Shown here one piece after another: positions 42,960 through 50,717 of a stretch of 64,000 bases of DNA (the stretch's first letter is position 1; each line of letters starts with the position of its first letter). Both the position numbers and the translations under genes were made by a program. Origin of the DNA: Hungatella sp. UBA4396 (GTDB lineage Bacteria > Bacillota > Clostridia > Lachnospirales > Lachnospiraceae). The stretch covers positions 1 to 64,000 of the forward strand of contig DGRE01000033.1 of NCBI GenBank assembly GCA_002389905.1. The letters run 5' to 3'. The notes beneath the pieces are model-generated. The model saw nothing but the letters and a program-made list of their open reading frames with translations, made no database searches and had not been told where the DNA came from.

Positions 42960-43346
42960 TTATCTTTCATTAAGCACGATGGTGATGTGGCTCATTCTCT
43001 TTTCGATTCTGTAAGCGCGGCCCTGTGCTCTCGGTTTTACTCTTTTCATTGTCGGTCCCTTGTCTGCAAAACACTCTTCTACATAAAGCTTTGCAGGGTC
43101 CATACCGTTGTTATTCTCAGCGTTAGCAACTGCTGATTTTAATAACTTCTCTATTAAAGAAGAAGCATATCTGGGATTGTAAAGTACAATACCAAGTGCT
43201 GTCTGAACGTCTTTGCCTCTGATGGCGTCTAATACGAAGCATGCCTTCTGAACAGAAACTCTAGCATAGGATAACTTTGCTGACGGTCTGGTGTCCTTCT
43301 GGGCATTTCTCTCTCTTTTAATCTGGCTTCTATGTCCCTTAGCCAT
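42960..43346 (-). CDS. rplV: 50S ribosomal protein L22
   Basis: L22 (uL22) forms part of the exit tunnel and its loop is a macrolide-resistance site. The 128-residue protein shows AKLSYARVSVQKACFVLDAI-type start, SAVANAENNNGMDPAKLYV, and the loop end PRAQGRAYRIEKRMSHITI. It lies 72 bases after rpsS. Confidence 0.96.
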   Translation of the reverse strand: MAKGHRSQIKRERNAQKDTRPSAKLSYARVSVQKACFVLDAIRGKDVQTALGIVLYNPRYASSLIEKLLKSAVANAENNNGMDPAKLYVEECFADKGPTMKRVKPRAQGRAYRIEKRMSHITIVLNER

Positions 43347-43418
43347 TGGTGAATCCTCCTTTCAACTTTAACGCCCCAGGGAAATTCTTTAGAATACCCA
43401 AGGGAGTCTGCTTATCTA

Positions 43419-43700
43419 TTACTTACGGCCTGACTTTTTCTCGTCTTTGCCGTGTCCTCTGTAAGTTCTGGTAGCAACGAATTCACCCAGTTTATGTCCA
43501 ACCATATCTTCTGTCACATATACCGGAACGTGTTTTCTGCCATCATGAACTGCAATTGTATGTCCAACCATCTGCGGGAAGATAGTAGAACGGCGGGACC
43601 AGGTCTTAATTACCTGCTTCTGTCCTGCTGCGTTCATAGCATCTACTTTTTTCAGTAAATGAGCATCTGCAAATGGTCCTTTTTTAAGTGAGCGAGCCAT
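43419..43700 (-). CDS. rpsS: 30S ribosomal protein S19
   Basis: S19 (uS19) contacts S13 and helps form the head. The 93-residue protein shows ARSLKKGPFADAHLLKK, IKTWSRRSTIFPQMVGHTI, and the end KLGEFVATRTYRGHGK. It lies 19 bases after rplB. Confidence 0.97.
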   Translation of the reverse strand: MARSLKKGPFADAHLLKKVDAMNAAGQKQVIKTWSRRSTIFPQMVGHTIAVHDGRKHVPVYVTEDMVGHKLGEFVATRTYRGHGKDEKKSGRK

Positions 43701-43719
43701 AGATTCTAACCTCCTTCAA

Positions 43720-44568
43720 TTATTTAACGGTCTTTCCATCTCTTCTTCTAACGATCAATCTGTTAGACTGCTTGTTTTTCTTTCTGGTCTTTAAGCCAAG
43801 CGCTGGTTTGCCCCATGGTGTACTTGGACCTGGACGTCCGATACCAGTCTTACCTTCACCACCACCGTGTGGATGGTCGTTAGGGTTCATAACGGAACCG
43901 CGTACAGTTGGCCGGAAGCCCATGTGACGCTTTCTTCCTGCTTTACCGATATTGATCAGGTTGTGATCGCCATTTCCAACAACACCAATGGTTGCTCTGC
44001 AGTTGATGGGAACCATTCTCATTTCACCGGAAGGTAAACGAAGGGTTGCATACTTGCCTTCCTTAGCCATTAACTGTGCACCGTTTCCTGCGGAACGAAC
44101 AAGCTGGCCGCCTTTTCCTGGGTAAAGCTCAATGTTGTGAACCTGAGCACCAACCGGAATATGGCTTAAAGGTAAGCAGTTTCCTACTTTTGCTTCTGCA
44201 GTCTCACCGCTCATAACTGTCATGCCGTCTGTCAAACCGGCAGGAGCAAGGATATAAGTCTTTGTGCCGTCTGCATAGCAGATCAGTGCGATATTGGCAG
44301 TTCTGTTAGGATCGTATTCGATGCCTACAACAGTTGCCGGAATACCGTCTCTGCTGTTTCTCTTGAAGTCGATGATTCTATATTTTCTCTTAACGCCGCC
44401 GCCGCGATGTCTTACGGTAATCTTACCCTGGTTATTACGTCCGGCTGTCTTCTTAATAGTTTTGCTGATTAAGGACTTCTCAGGTGTTGACTTTGTGATT
44501 TCAGTGAAATCAGAACCGGTCATGTGTCTCCTGGAAGGGGTATATGGGTTATATTTTTTAATTCCCAT
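43720..44568 (-). CDS. rplB: 50S ribosomal protein L2
   Basis: L2 (uL2) is needed for peptidyl transfer and subunit joining. I use the ATG at 44568 (MGIKKYNPYTPSRRHM) with AAAGGAG upstream, giving 282 residues; six further in-frame codons upstream lack a site. Conserved parts are VRHRGGGVKRKYRIIDF and the C-terminal MNPNDHPHGGGEGKTGIGR, which carries the functional His. Confidence 0.97.
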   Translation of the reverse strand: MGIKKYNPYTPSRRHMTGSDFTEITKSTPEKSLISKTIKKTAGRNNQGKITVRHRGGGVKRKYRIIDFKRNSRDGIPATVVGIEYDPNRTANIALICYADGTKTYILAPAGLTDGMTVMSGETAEAKVGNCLPLSHIPVGAQVHNIELYPGKGGQLVRSAGNGAQLMAKEGKYATLRLPSGEMRMVPINCRATIGVVGNGDHNLINIGKAGRKRHMGFRPTVRGSVMNPNDHPHGGGEGKTGIGRPGPSTPWGKPALGLKTRKKNKQSNRLIVRRRDGKTVK

Positions 44569-44646
44569 TGTTATAACTCCTTTCAACGCCTCCTGGCGTA
44601 TCTTATTGTCGTGATATAATGTTCATCACATAGGGTGGACTGAATC

Positions 44647-44946
44647 TTACAGTCCCTCGAAAATTTCGATTTCTTTGCTGTCTGCGGTCAACTGAACGAT
44701 AGCTTTCTTTGTCTTAGAGGTCTTACCGTAGGTCGTTCCTCTTCTCTTGGTCTTGCCTTCTAAGTTCATGGTGTTCACGGTAGCAACCTTTGTACCTGGG
44801 AACATCTTCTCAACAGCTTCCTTGATCATAGTCTTGTTAGCATCTGTGTGAACAATGAATGTGTACTTCTTTGTCGCCATAGCGTTCATGCTCTTCTCAG
44901 TTACTACAGGCTTCTGGATTACGTCGTAATATTTAATATCTGCCAT
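44647..44946 (-). CDS. rplW: 50S ribosomal protein L23
   Basis: L23 (uL23) lies at the exit tunnel and docks trigger factor and SRP. The 99-residue protein shows YYDVIQKPVVTEKSMN and VHTDANKTMIKEAVEKMF. Its start overlaps the rplD stop by one base. Confidence 0.96.
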   Translation of the reverse strand: MADIKYYDVIQKPVVTEKSMNAMATKKYTFIVHTDANKTMIKEAVEKMFPGTKVATVNTMNLEGKTKRRGTTYGKTSKTKKAIVQLTADSKEIEIFEGL

Positions 44947-45566
44947 TATGCGTACACCTCCTCGATTGCTGCAACAGCAGTCTTGGTAGCAACAACTGTG
45001 TTGTACTTTAAGATATCGTACACGTTGATTGTGTTAACAAATGCAGTCTTTACGGAAGCGATGTTTCTTGCGCTCATCACTGCGTTTGTGCTGTCGTCGC
45101 CAACAACCACAAGAGCCTTGGATACCTTTAAGTTATTTAATACAGTCTGGAATTTCTTTGTCTTGATCTCATCAAACTTCAAATCATCAACAACGATGAA
45201 CTTATTCTCGTTAACTCTGCTGGTAAGAGCGGATTTAAGAGCAAGTCTTCTCTCCTTCTTGTTGAGTCTGATTGTGTAATCTCTTGGTGCGGGAGCAAAT
45301 ACAACTCCGCCGCCTGTCCACTGTGGAGATCTGGTTGAACCCTGTCTTGCATGACCGGTTCCTTTCTGCTTCCACGGTTTTCTTCCGCCGCCGGATACTT
45401 CAGCACGGGTCTTAGCCTTCTGTGTGCCCTGGCGCTTGTTTGCAAGCTGGCTTACGACTGCCAAGTGTACGAGATGCTCATTGACATCTACACCGAACAC
45501 TGCATCGCTTAACTCTAATGTGCCAACTTCTTTACCTTCCATATTGTAAACAGATACGTTTGCCAT
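44946..45566 (-). CDS. rplD: 50S ribosomal protein L4
   Basis: L4 (uL4) reaches the exit tunnel and in Gammaproteobacteria represses the S10 operon. The 206-residue protein has the extended loop RAEVSGGGRKPWKQKGTGHA and TRSPQWTGGGVVFAPAPRDY. It lies 29 bases after rplC. Confidence 0.97.
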   Translation of the reverse strand: MANVSVYNMEGKEVGTLELSDAVFGVDVNEHLVHLAVVSQLANKRQGTQKAKTRAEVSGGGRKPWKQKGTGHARQGSTRSPQWTGGGVVFAPAPRDYTIRLNKKERRLALKSALTSRVNENKFIVVDDLKFDEIKTKKFQTVLNNLKVSKALVVVGDDSTNAVMSARNIASVKTAFVNTINVYDILKYNTVVATKTAVAAIEEVYA

Positions 45567-45595
45567 CTGTGTGATCCTCCTTTCTTATAAAAGCA

Positions 45596-46231
45596 TTAGT
45601 TAGCTGCTTTTACTGTTTCCTTGATTGTTACTAAAGACTTCTTCGGTCCTGGTACAGCACCCTTAACCAGCAGCAGGTTGTTCTCAGAATCAACCCTTAC
45701 GATTTCGAGGTTCTGGATTGTAACCTTCTTGTTACCCATCTGTCCAGGCATCTTCTTGCCCTTGAATACCTTGCTGGGATCAGAAGCAGCACCGTTGGAA
45801 CCTGCATGACGGTGGAACTTGGAACCGTGAGCCATAGGTCCTCTGGACTGTCCGTGTCTCTTAATAGCACCCTGGAAACCTTTACCTTTGGAGATTGCGG
45901 TTGCGTCGATCTTATCGCCTGCAGCGAAGACCTCTGCTTTAATTTCATCTTTTACAGAATACTGATCAGCATTCTCAAGCTTAAACTCTCTGACATATCT
46001 TTTGTAAGATACACCGGCCTTATCAAAATGGCCCTTGATCGGCTTGCTGACAAGTTTTTCTCTCTTATCTACAAAACCCACCTGCACTGCACTGTAACCA
46101 TCGTTCTCAACAGTCTTGATCTGTGTTACTACACAGGGACCTGCCTGAAGAACTGTTACCGGAGTCAATACTCCATTTTCATCGAAGATCTGTGTCATTC
46201 CGACTTTGGTAGCTAATATACCCTTCTTCAT
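45596..46231 (-). CDS. rplC: 50S ribosomal protein L3
   Basis: L3 (uL3) starts large-subunit assembly. The 211-residue protein shows MKKGILATKVGMTQIFDENG and the loop MAHGSKFHRHAGSNGAASDP, near the peptidyl transferase centre. It follows rpsJ after an unusually long gap of 222 bases containing hairpins. Confidence 0.97.
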   Translation of the reverse strand: MKKGILATKVGMTQIFDENGVLTPVTVLQAGPCVVTQIKTVENDGYSAVQVGFVDKREKLVSKPIKGHFDKAGVSYKRYVREFKLENADQYSVKDEIKAEVFAAGDKIDATAISKGKGFQGAIKRHGQSRGPMAHGSKFHRHAGSNGAASDPSKVFKGKKMPGQMGNKKVTIQNLEIVRVDSENNLLLVKGAVPGPKKSLVTIKETVKAAN

Positions 46232-46263
46232 GTTTTTACCTCCTGTTTGTTAATTCTACAGCG

Positions 46264-46353
46264 GATTGCTTTCGCAATCATCCTAGAACAGTCCAATATA
46301 TGTGGAACACTATGACTCCGTTTTTCCGGCAGTATCATGATTGCCTTGCAATC
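46264..46353 (-). other. Twin GATTGC hairpins between rpsJ and rplC
   Basis: The two hairpins have the same 6-bp stem (GATTGC/GCAATC): 46264-46279 with a 4-base loop and 46339-46353 with a 3-base loop. They lie in the 222-base gap between rpsJ and rplC, and no gene is seen there. The gap may be a second leader inside the operon. Confidence 0.45.
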
Positions 46354-46453
46354 ACCATTCACCGTTCATGGAGATGTTGATTCCTTACAGGAAACGTGTT
46401 GCTTCTATATTTAAACCCTTCAGGATATTACCTTGATTCATTGGTGATGAAGC

Positions 46454-46771
46454 TTATTTGTTCTTCATCTTGATATCGATGTACACACCTGCCGGCATTT
46501 CCAGTCTGGATAATGCATCAACTGTCTTCTGACTTGGTGTAATGATATCAATGAGTCTCTTATGCGTTCTCTGCTCGAACTGCTCTCTGGAATCTTTGTA
46601 CTTGTGAACCGCCCTTAAGATGGTTACTATTTCCTTCTTGGTTGGTAACGGCACCGGTCCGCTTACTTTTGATCCTGTCTTTTTTACAGTGTCGATGATC
46701 TTGCCTGCAGACTGATCGATCAGCTGATGATCATACGCTTTTAATGTGATTCTCATTACTTGACTTGCCAT
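46454..46771 (-). CDS. rpsJ: 30S ribosomal protein S10
   Basis: S10 (uS10) is part of the small-subunit head and pairs with NusB in antitermination. The 105-residue protein starts at the ATG 46771 (MASQVMRITLKAYDHQLID), behind AAAGGAGG, and ends MPAGVYIDIKMKNK. The 20 codons upstream in frame have no such site. It is the first gene of the 32-gene S10-spc-alpha unit. Confidence 0.97.
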   Translation of the reverse strand: MASQVMRITLKAYDHQLIDQSAGKIIDTVKKTGSKVSGPVPLPTKKEIVTILRAVHKYKDSREQFEQRTHKRLIDIITPSQKTVDALSRLEMPAGVYIDIKMKNK

Positions 46772-47006
46772 AAAAAAAGTCGCCTCCTTTTCGCACTTAT
46801 AATAGAAGTACGACAAGCGGTGACTGTACACATTCCCGTGTGTGTCCTATAGAACCACACACTACTATCCGTTTGTATAAATAAACAGAACATTAAGTTG
46901 TACAGTGACTTGTCGCCAGTTTCCTAACTTGACATTCGCTCCGCGGAAAACCTGCTTTTACAAGCAGCAACCTCACGCTTCACAGCTATCATGCCACAGC
47001 CTTGAT
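46772..47006 (-). other. Leader of the S10 operon
   Basis: About 230 bases between the promoter and rpsJ with no gene. Hairpins include CTGCTT-GTAA-AAGCAG near 46940-46955 and alternative GTGTGT/ACACAC pairings around 46838-46862. This resembles a regulatory ribosomal leader, but I cannot assign it to a known class. Confidence 0.45.
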
Positions 47007-47035
47007 ATAATATCATACTTTCTTTTACATTGCAA
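47007..47035 (-). promoter_or_regulatory. Promoter of the S10 operon
   Basis: TTGCAA (47030-47035), 17-bp spacer, TATTAT (47007-47012), minus strand, in the gap upstream of rpsJ. Confidence 0.8.
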
Positions 47036-47052
47036 GCACTTTTTTTTAAAAT

Positions 47053-47091
47053 AATGGCGTAAAATTTGATTTACTCAAATCTCACGCCATT
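47053..47091. terminator. Terminator after the third repeat wall protein
   Basis: Arms 47053-47069 and 47075-47091 pair over 17 positions with two mismatches and a 5-base loop. The T-run is best on the plus strand (47094-47101), but the minus side is also AT-rich. It lies 10 bases after the stop of the repeat protein. Confidence 0.7.
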
Positions 47092-47100
47092 GGTCTTTTT

Positions 47101-48453
47101 TTAGTCCCAGACAGGCTCCACCGGAGATCTGCCTTCCCCTGACGGGGTTTCATCATCCACCTTTAACAGGTTTCCGTTGCTTCCGGTTTTATACTTTACG
47201 CCTTCCGCATTCTTTACAGTCGTTCCCTTTGCCACTTTTCCAGAGGAGTTGACCACGTAGTCAGTGGTGGTGCTTCCTGTGGGAATGGCAATGACTTCGT
47301 ATTTGCTGCCATCCTCAGCTCTCTGAAGCTTACCCATATAATACAGGTAGCCATCCTTAACTCCTGTATAGCCACGGCCGCTGTCGCTGAAATAATAAGT
47401 TTCTTCGCTGCCGTCTCCTTCGATCACCTTGATCTTGCCCTTTTGCATGGAGCTGGTCTTCTTGTCTCCAAAATAATAAGCCGTAAACTCGGAGCCGTTT
47501 CCGATCCTAACCTTCTGGAGTCCGTATACAGGATTTCCAAGATCGTTGAACAAATATGTCTTATCATTAATCCTTGTCAAATGCTGGGTGCTGGCTTCTC
47601 CATCCTTAGGGCCGGTCTTTGGAACACCGGAGTTGGAGAAATAAAACCATTCTACATTTTCTTCATAGCCGGATAAGTCATGGGGAGGCTCTACGGAATA
47701 CCAGCCTACTCTCAGCTTTCCGTTGTTGTCATAATACTTATAATTTTGGATCTCATAATCCGCATTGTCAATGCCTACATTCTTCCAGCCGGTCTGAAGA
47801 GCACCTTCTGAATCAAAGCAGTAAGAGATTCCGTCAATCTTATAGGCTGCAAACTCGCCGGACATGTTCTTTGGAACATACTTCTTTCCGCTCTCGCCAA
47901 AATAATACCAGAACTTTCCATCGTCAGTGTCTCCGGGTGCTACTTTGTCCGGGTCATAATCGCTGTCCGATGAAAAAAGCTTCTGCCAGCCTGTGCGCAT
48001 GGCGCCATCCGTACCGCAGTAATACATATCATCCAGTACCCAGCCCGTCTGCATCTCGCCGTTGGAATCAAAATAATACCACTTGTTGTTGATCTTGGAC
48101 CAGTTGTCCATGACAGCCTTTCCGCTGCTTCCGAAATAATACCATTTAAGCTGGCCGTTTCCTGAATCCTGGAACTTCATCCACTTGTCAGTCACCAGAA
48201 TGCCGTTGGAGTCCGTATAATATGTATTTTCTATCCAACTGTTTACCGCCATCTCGCCATAGCTGTTCAGATAGCGCCAAAGGTTGTCCGCACCCTTTTT
48301 CCAGACATTGGTGACTTTACTTCCGTCTGCATCATAATAAACCCAGGTATTTCCTGACTGAGCCCAGCCTTCCGCGGCCTGGGCGTCTATCGATGCAGTA
48401 CCCATAGCCAGCATGGCGGAGACAGCCAGCACAATGAGACCTTTTCTTTTCAT
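47101..48453 (-). CDS. Secreted protein built of choline-binding-type repeats
   Basis: A 450-residue exported protein. The start is the ATG at 48453 (MKRKGLIVLAVSAMLAM) with AAGGAG upstream; 23 earlier in-frame codons are rejected. The signal peptide ends near AQAAEGWAQ (residue 28). The rest is about twelve or more degenerate cell-wall binding repeats (NNKWYYFDSNGEMQTGW; LKWYYFGSSGKAVMDNW), with no obvious catalytic domain. It is a different architecture from the pair at 27.7-30.0 kb, which have a separate N-terminal module. The likely place is the cell surface; the ligand is unknown. Confidence 0.85.
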   Translation of the reverse strand: MKRKGLIVLAVSAMLAMGTASIDAQAAEGWAQSGNTWVYYDADGSKVTNVWKKGADNLWRYLNSYGEMAVNSWIENTYYTDSNGILVTDKWMKFQDSGNGQLKWYYFGSSGKAVMDNWSKINNKWYYFDSNGEMQTGWVLDDMYYCGTDGAMRTGWQKLFSSDSDYDPDKVAPGDTDDGKFWYYFGESGKKYVPKNMSGEFAAYKIDGISYCFDSEGALQTGWKNVGIDNADYEIQNYKYYDNNGKLRVGWYSVEPPHDLSGYEENVEWFYFSNSGVPKTGPKDGEASTQHLTRINDKTYLFNDLGNPVYGLQKVRIGNGSEFTAYYFGDKKTSSMQKGKIKVIEGDGSEETYYFSDSGRGYTGVKDGYLYYMGKLQRAEDGSKYEVIAIPTGSTTTDYVVNSSGKVAKGTTVKNAEGVKYKTGSNGNLLKVDDETPSGEGRSPVEPVWD

Positions 48454-48590
48454 TCCTTCACTCCTTACAGGGATTTCCTTTTTGTCTTTCTTTATTTTAG
48501 CAATTATTTTCCAATTATTCAACTGTTTTAATCTTTCGATTCTATTACGAAATTATTTCTCCCTGTTATGGATAAGTCTTTTTCTTCTAT

Positions 48591-48626
48591 ATATAAAAGC
48601 GGGCATTGTAAATCACGCCCGCTTTT
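48591..48626 (-). terminator. Terminator of the Cys-rich microprotein gene
   Basis: Stem GCGGGC/GCCCGC extended by AAAA/TTTT (48596-48604 with 48617-48626), followed on the minus strand by TTTTATAT. It begins 9 bases after the stop of the 51-codon ORF. Confidence 0.88.
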
Positions 48627-48634
48627 ACTCATTT

Positions 48635-48790
48635 TTACCAGTTACAGCGGCGGCAGCAGCAATTCCTTCTGCACCTGCAGCACCCTCGGTTACAACACCG
48701 CCTGCAGCAGCCTCCTCCGTTAATTCCCCAGTTACACCAATAATTACAGCCGCAGGTTCCGGCAGAAAATCCTATACGAAAACAACACAT
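48635..48790 (-). CDS. Cys/Arg-rich 51-residue microprotein, unrecognised
   Basis: I do not recognise this gene. The frame runs from the ATG at 48790 to a TAA at 48635. The protein starts MCCFRIGFSAGTCGCNYWC and ends NCCCRRCNW. It has 16 Cys and 9 Arg in 51 residues, with many CC pairs, no Lys and no signal peptide. GAGG stands 9 bases before the ATG, two TATAAT-like -10 elements lie about 20-35 bases upstream, and a clear terminator follows. It is a self-contained unit between the flagellin terminator and a wall-protein gene. A metal-binding, redox or peptide-precursor role is possible, and none can be shown. The opposite-strand ORF over it (48413-48832) lacks such signals. Confidence 0.7.
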   Translation of the reverse strand: MCCFRIGFSAGTCGCNYWCNWGINGGGCCRRCCNRGCCRCRRNCCCRRCNW

Positions 48791-48863
48791 AGCTTCACAC
48801 CTCATCAATTAGAATTATACTATATTATATAGGACACATAGACAAGGCGTGATTTTCTTAAAA

Positions 48864-48905
48864 AGACACCGCGTATCAGCTTACAATGCCCGATGCGCGG
48901 TGTCT
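48864..48905 (-). terminator. Terminator of the flagellin gene
   Basis: Perfect 10-bp stem AGACACCGCG/CGCGGTGTCT (48864-48873 with 48896-48905), followed by T5 on the minus strand. Confidence 0.9.
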
Positions 48906-48989
48906 AAAAATCATATCTTCATTTCACATATTTCCAAAACCAGTCGATTCTTATCCCAAAGATTCAAATTGCCTGATAAAGGCAGGCAA

Positions 48990-50390
48990 TTACCTCAGTA
49001 ATTCTATGATATGCTGAGGGAACTGGTTCGCTTGTGCCATCATTGCCTGTGCAGTCTGGGTGAGAATATTATTTTTTACAAATGCCGCCATCTCTCTGGC
49101 CATATCCAAATCGCGGATAGCCGATTCAGATGCCTGAAGATTTTCAGAAGTGACGCCGTTACTTCTCATAGTAGCTTCAAGTCTGTTTTTCTTAGCACCA
49201 AAATTTGAACGGTACCGGGATACCAGCCCCCTTGCCTCGTCAAGAAATTCAATTGCTTCCTGTGATTCTTCAATACTGCTGACCGCTGTCTCGTCTATCC
49301 CAAGTGCTGATGTTTGAACGTCACACAACTCAATGTACAAACCATCTTCAGCACCTAATCCACTCTTAATCCAAACATCTATTGTTTTTTCCACCAGATC
49401 CCAGTCCTCATAATGAACAGTCAATCCACTGTCAATAGGCGTACCGCCTACATTAAGCTCCATGTGCATAAAATAATGCCCAAATCCATTGTCAGGTATG
49501 GCGGAACATCCACCCATATTTAATCCGGCTCCCGGAGGATCAATGAATTCAAACGAAATCCTGCCTTCCGGTGTAATACTCCCCTGGACTTCAAAGCCAT
49601 AACCGTTTTCAAGAAATCCCCGTTCCATGGCGGAAGCAATGCGTTTTGCAAAATATTCTGCGTTATCAGGGTCAACAGTGCCATCTGCATTATAGAGATC
49701 CTGACGCAGAAAGTCCTGAAAGCTTTTGTAAGGATATTCTGCTGTTCCATCTTCCTCTAAAATGTAGCGTTCAATGTTAAAATTAACTTCCTTATAATTT
49801 CCTGAACCATCGGTAAAATAGTAAGTCTGGCAGCTTTGGTTGTCATCGACTGTAAATGTAGAATTCTTTAATATAGAAGCGTATGATTCCAAGGGACTTT
49901 CGCTTTCATAAAGACTATAAAGCATTAATGGCATATCTCCTTCAGAGACTTTTTCCAATTCATACTGAAATTTTGGAACACTTAATAATGTTATACCATT
50001 ATAGTTTGTGCTTTCTGCAATTCGGTCAATCTCATCTTTCAACGTCTGATATTCTTGATTGATCAGAGAGCGGTCTTCATCCTGATAAATGCCGTTTGAC
50101 GATTGAAACGCAAGTTCTCCCATACGCTGTAAAATAGCATGAATCTCATTCAGACCGCCATCTGCAGCCTGTGTGAGGTCAATTCCTTCCGAGATATTCT
50201 GCAGCCCTCTATCCAAAGCGCAGATCATAGCTCTCATCTTTTCAGAAACAGCAAGCCCTGAGGCATCATCAGAGGCACGATTAATCCGAAGACCCGATGA
50301 GAGCTTCTCAAGGTTTTTGGCGGCTTTGCCCTTGTTAACGCCGGCATTTCTCAAAGCATTAGAAGCTGGCAGGTTATTGCGTAAAATCAC
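48990..50390 (-). CDS. Flagellin with an unusual central domain
   Basis: The subunit of the flagellar filament, 466 residues. The conserved N-terminal D0/D1 part covers about residues 1-140 (KLSSGLRINRASDDASGLAVSE) and the C-terminal D1/D0 part about 375-466 (ESAIRDLDMAREMAAFVKNN; ANQFPQHIIELL). Between them is a 230-residue domain (YYFTDGSGNYKEVNFNIERY; GYGFEVQGSITPEGRISFEF) unlike the common flagellin core. Four Cys are visible in the protein (for example MICALD, NQSCQTYYF, GGCSAIP), which is rare in flagellins. No HExxH protease motif is present, so it is not a flagellinolysin. No other flagellar gene is in the window. Confidence 0.9.
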   Translation of the reverse strand: MILRNNLPASNALRNAGVNKGKAAKNLEKLSSGLRINRASDDASGLAVSEKMRAMICALDRGLQNISEGIDLTQAADGGLNEIHAILQRMGELAFQSSNGIYQDEDRSLINQEYQTLKDEIDRIAESTNYNGITLLSVPKFQYELEKVSEGDMPLMLYSLYESESPLESYASILKNSTFTVDDNQSCQTYYFTDGSGNYKEVNFNIERYILEEDGTAEYPYKSFQDFLRQDLYNADGTVDPDNAEYFAKRIASAMERGFLENGYGFEVQGSITPEGRISFEFIDPPGAGLNMGGCSAIPDNGFGHYFMHMELNVGGTPIDSGLTVHYEDWDLVEKTIDVWIKSGLGAEDGLYIELCDVQTSALGIDETAVSSIEESQEAIEFLDEARGLVSRYRSNFGAKKNRLEATMRSNGVTSENLQASESAIRDLDMAREMAAFVKNNILTQTAQAMMAQANQFPQHIIELLR

Positions 50391-50482
50391 AGCATTTATC
50401 CTCCCTTGTAAACTTAATATTCTATCTTTACTTTATATAATCTATCCATGTATTGACTATTGAAAATAAATCGGACTTTCCT

Positions 50483-50511
50483 CTTATATCATTCAATGAT
50501 ATGCACTTCAA
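50483..50511 (-). promoter_or_regulatory. Flagellin promoter with spacer palindrome
   Basis: TTGAAG (50506-50511), 17-bp spacer, and TATAAG (50483-50488), minus strand. A perfect palindrome ATATCATT-C-AATGATAT (50486-50502) fills the spacer and touches the -10. No clear sigma-28 promoter is seen. This is a candidate operator. Confidence 0.55.
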
Positions 50512-50617
50512 TTATAACACACCTGGTATGGTATCTCAACATGTGACAAATAATGATACAAATTTATATTTGTTGGAACACCCACCCAGGAGTAATTTCA
50601 GGGGAAAATAACAGCAG

Positions 50618-50646
50618 TTGACGCTCCCCTCTCTATCCAGTATAAT
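50618..50646 (+). promoter_or_regulatory. Promoter of the methyltransferase gene
   Basis: TTGACG (50618-50623), 17-bp spacer, TATAAT (50641-50646), plus strand, 71 bases before the ATG. The stretch between it and the flagellin promoter holds no gene. Confidence 0.85.
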
Positions 50647-50717
50647 TGAGGAAGTTCAATCAGCCCCGCCCCATAAGCGGACAAGCTGACAGGAAGTAAA
50701 AGAAAGGACAACACCAT

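Noticed and set aside
48413..48832. A 139-codon plus-strand ORF rich in Ala, Pro and Ser
   Set aside because: It is antisense to the Cys-rich microprotein and to the start of the wall protein, has no RBS, and its composition is the mirror of Cys/Arg codons.
48990..50390. A protease-containing flagellin (flagellinolysin)
   Set aside because: The central domain has no HExxH zinc motif.
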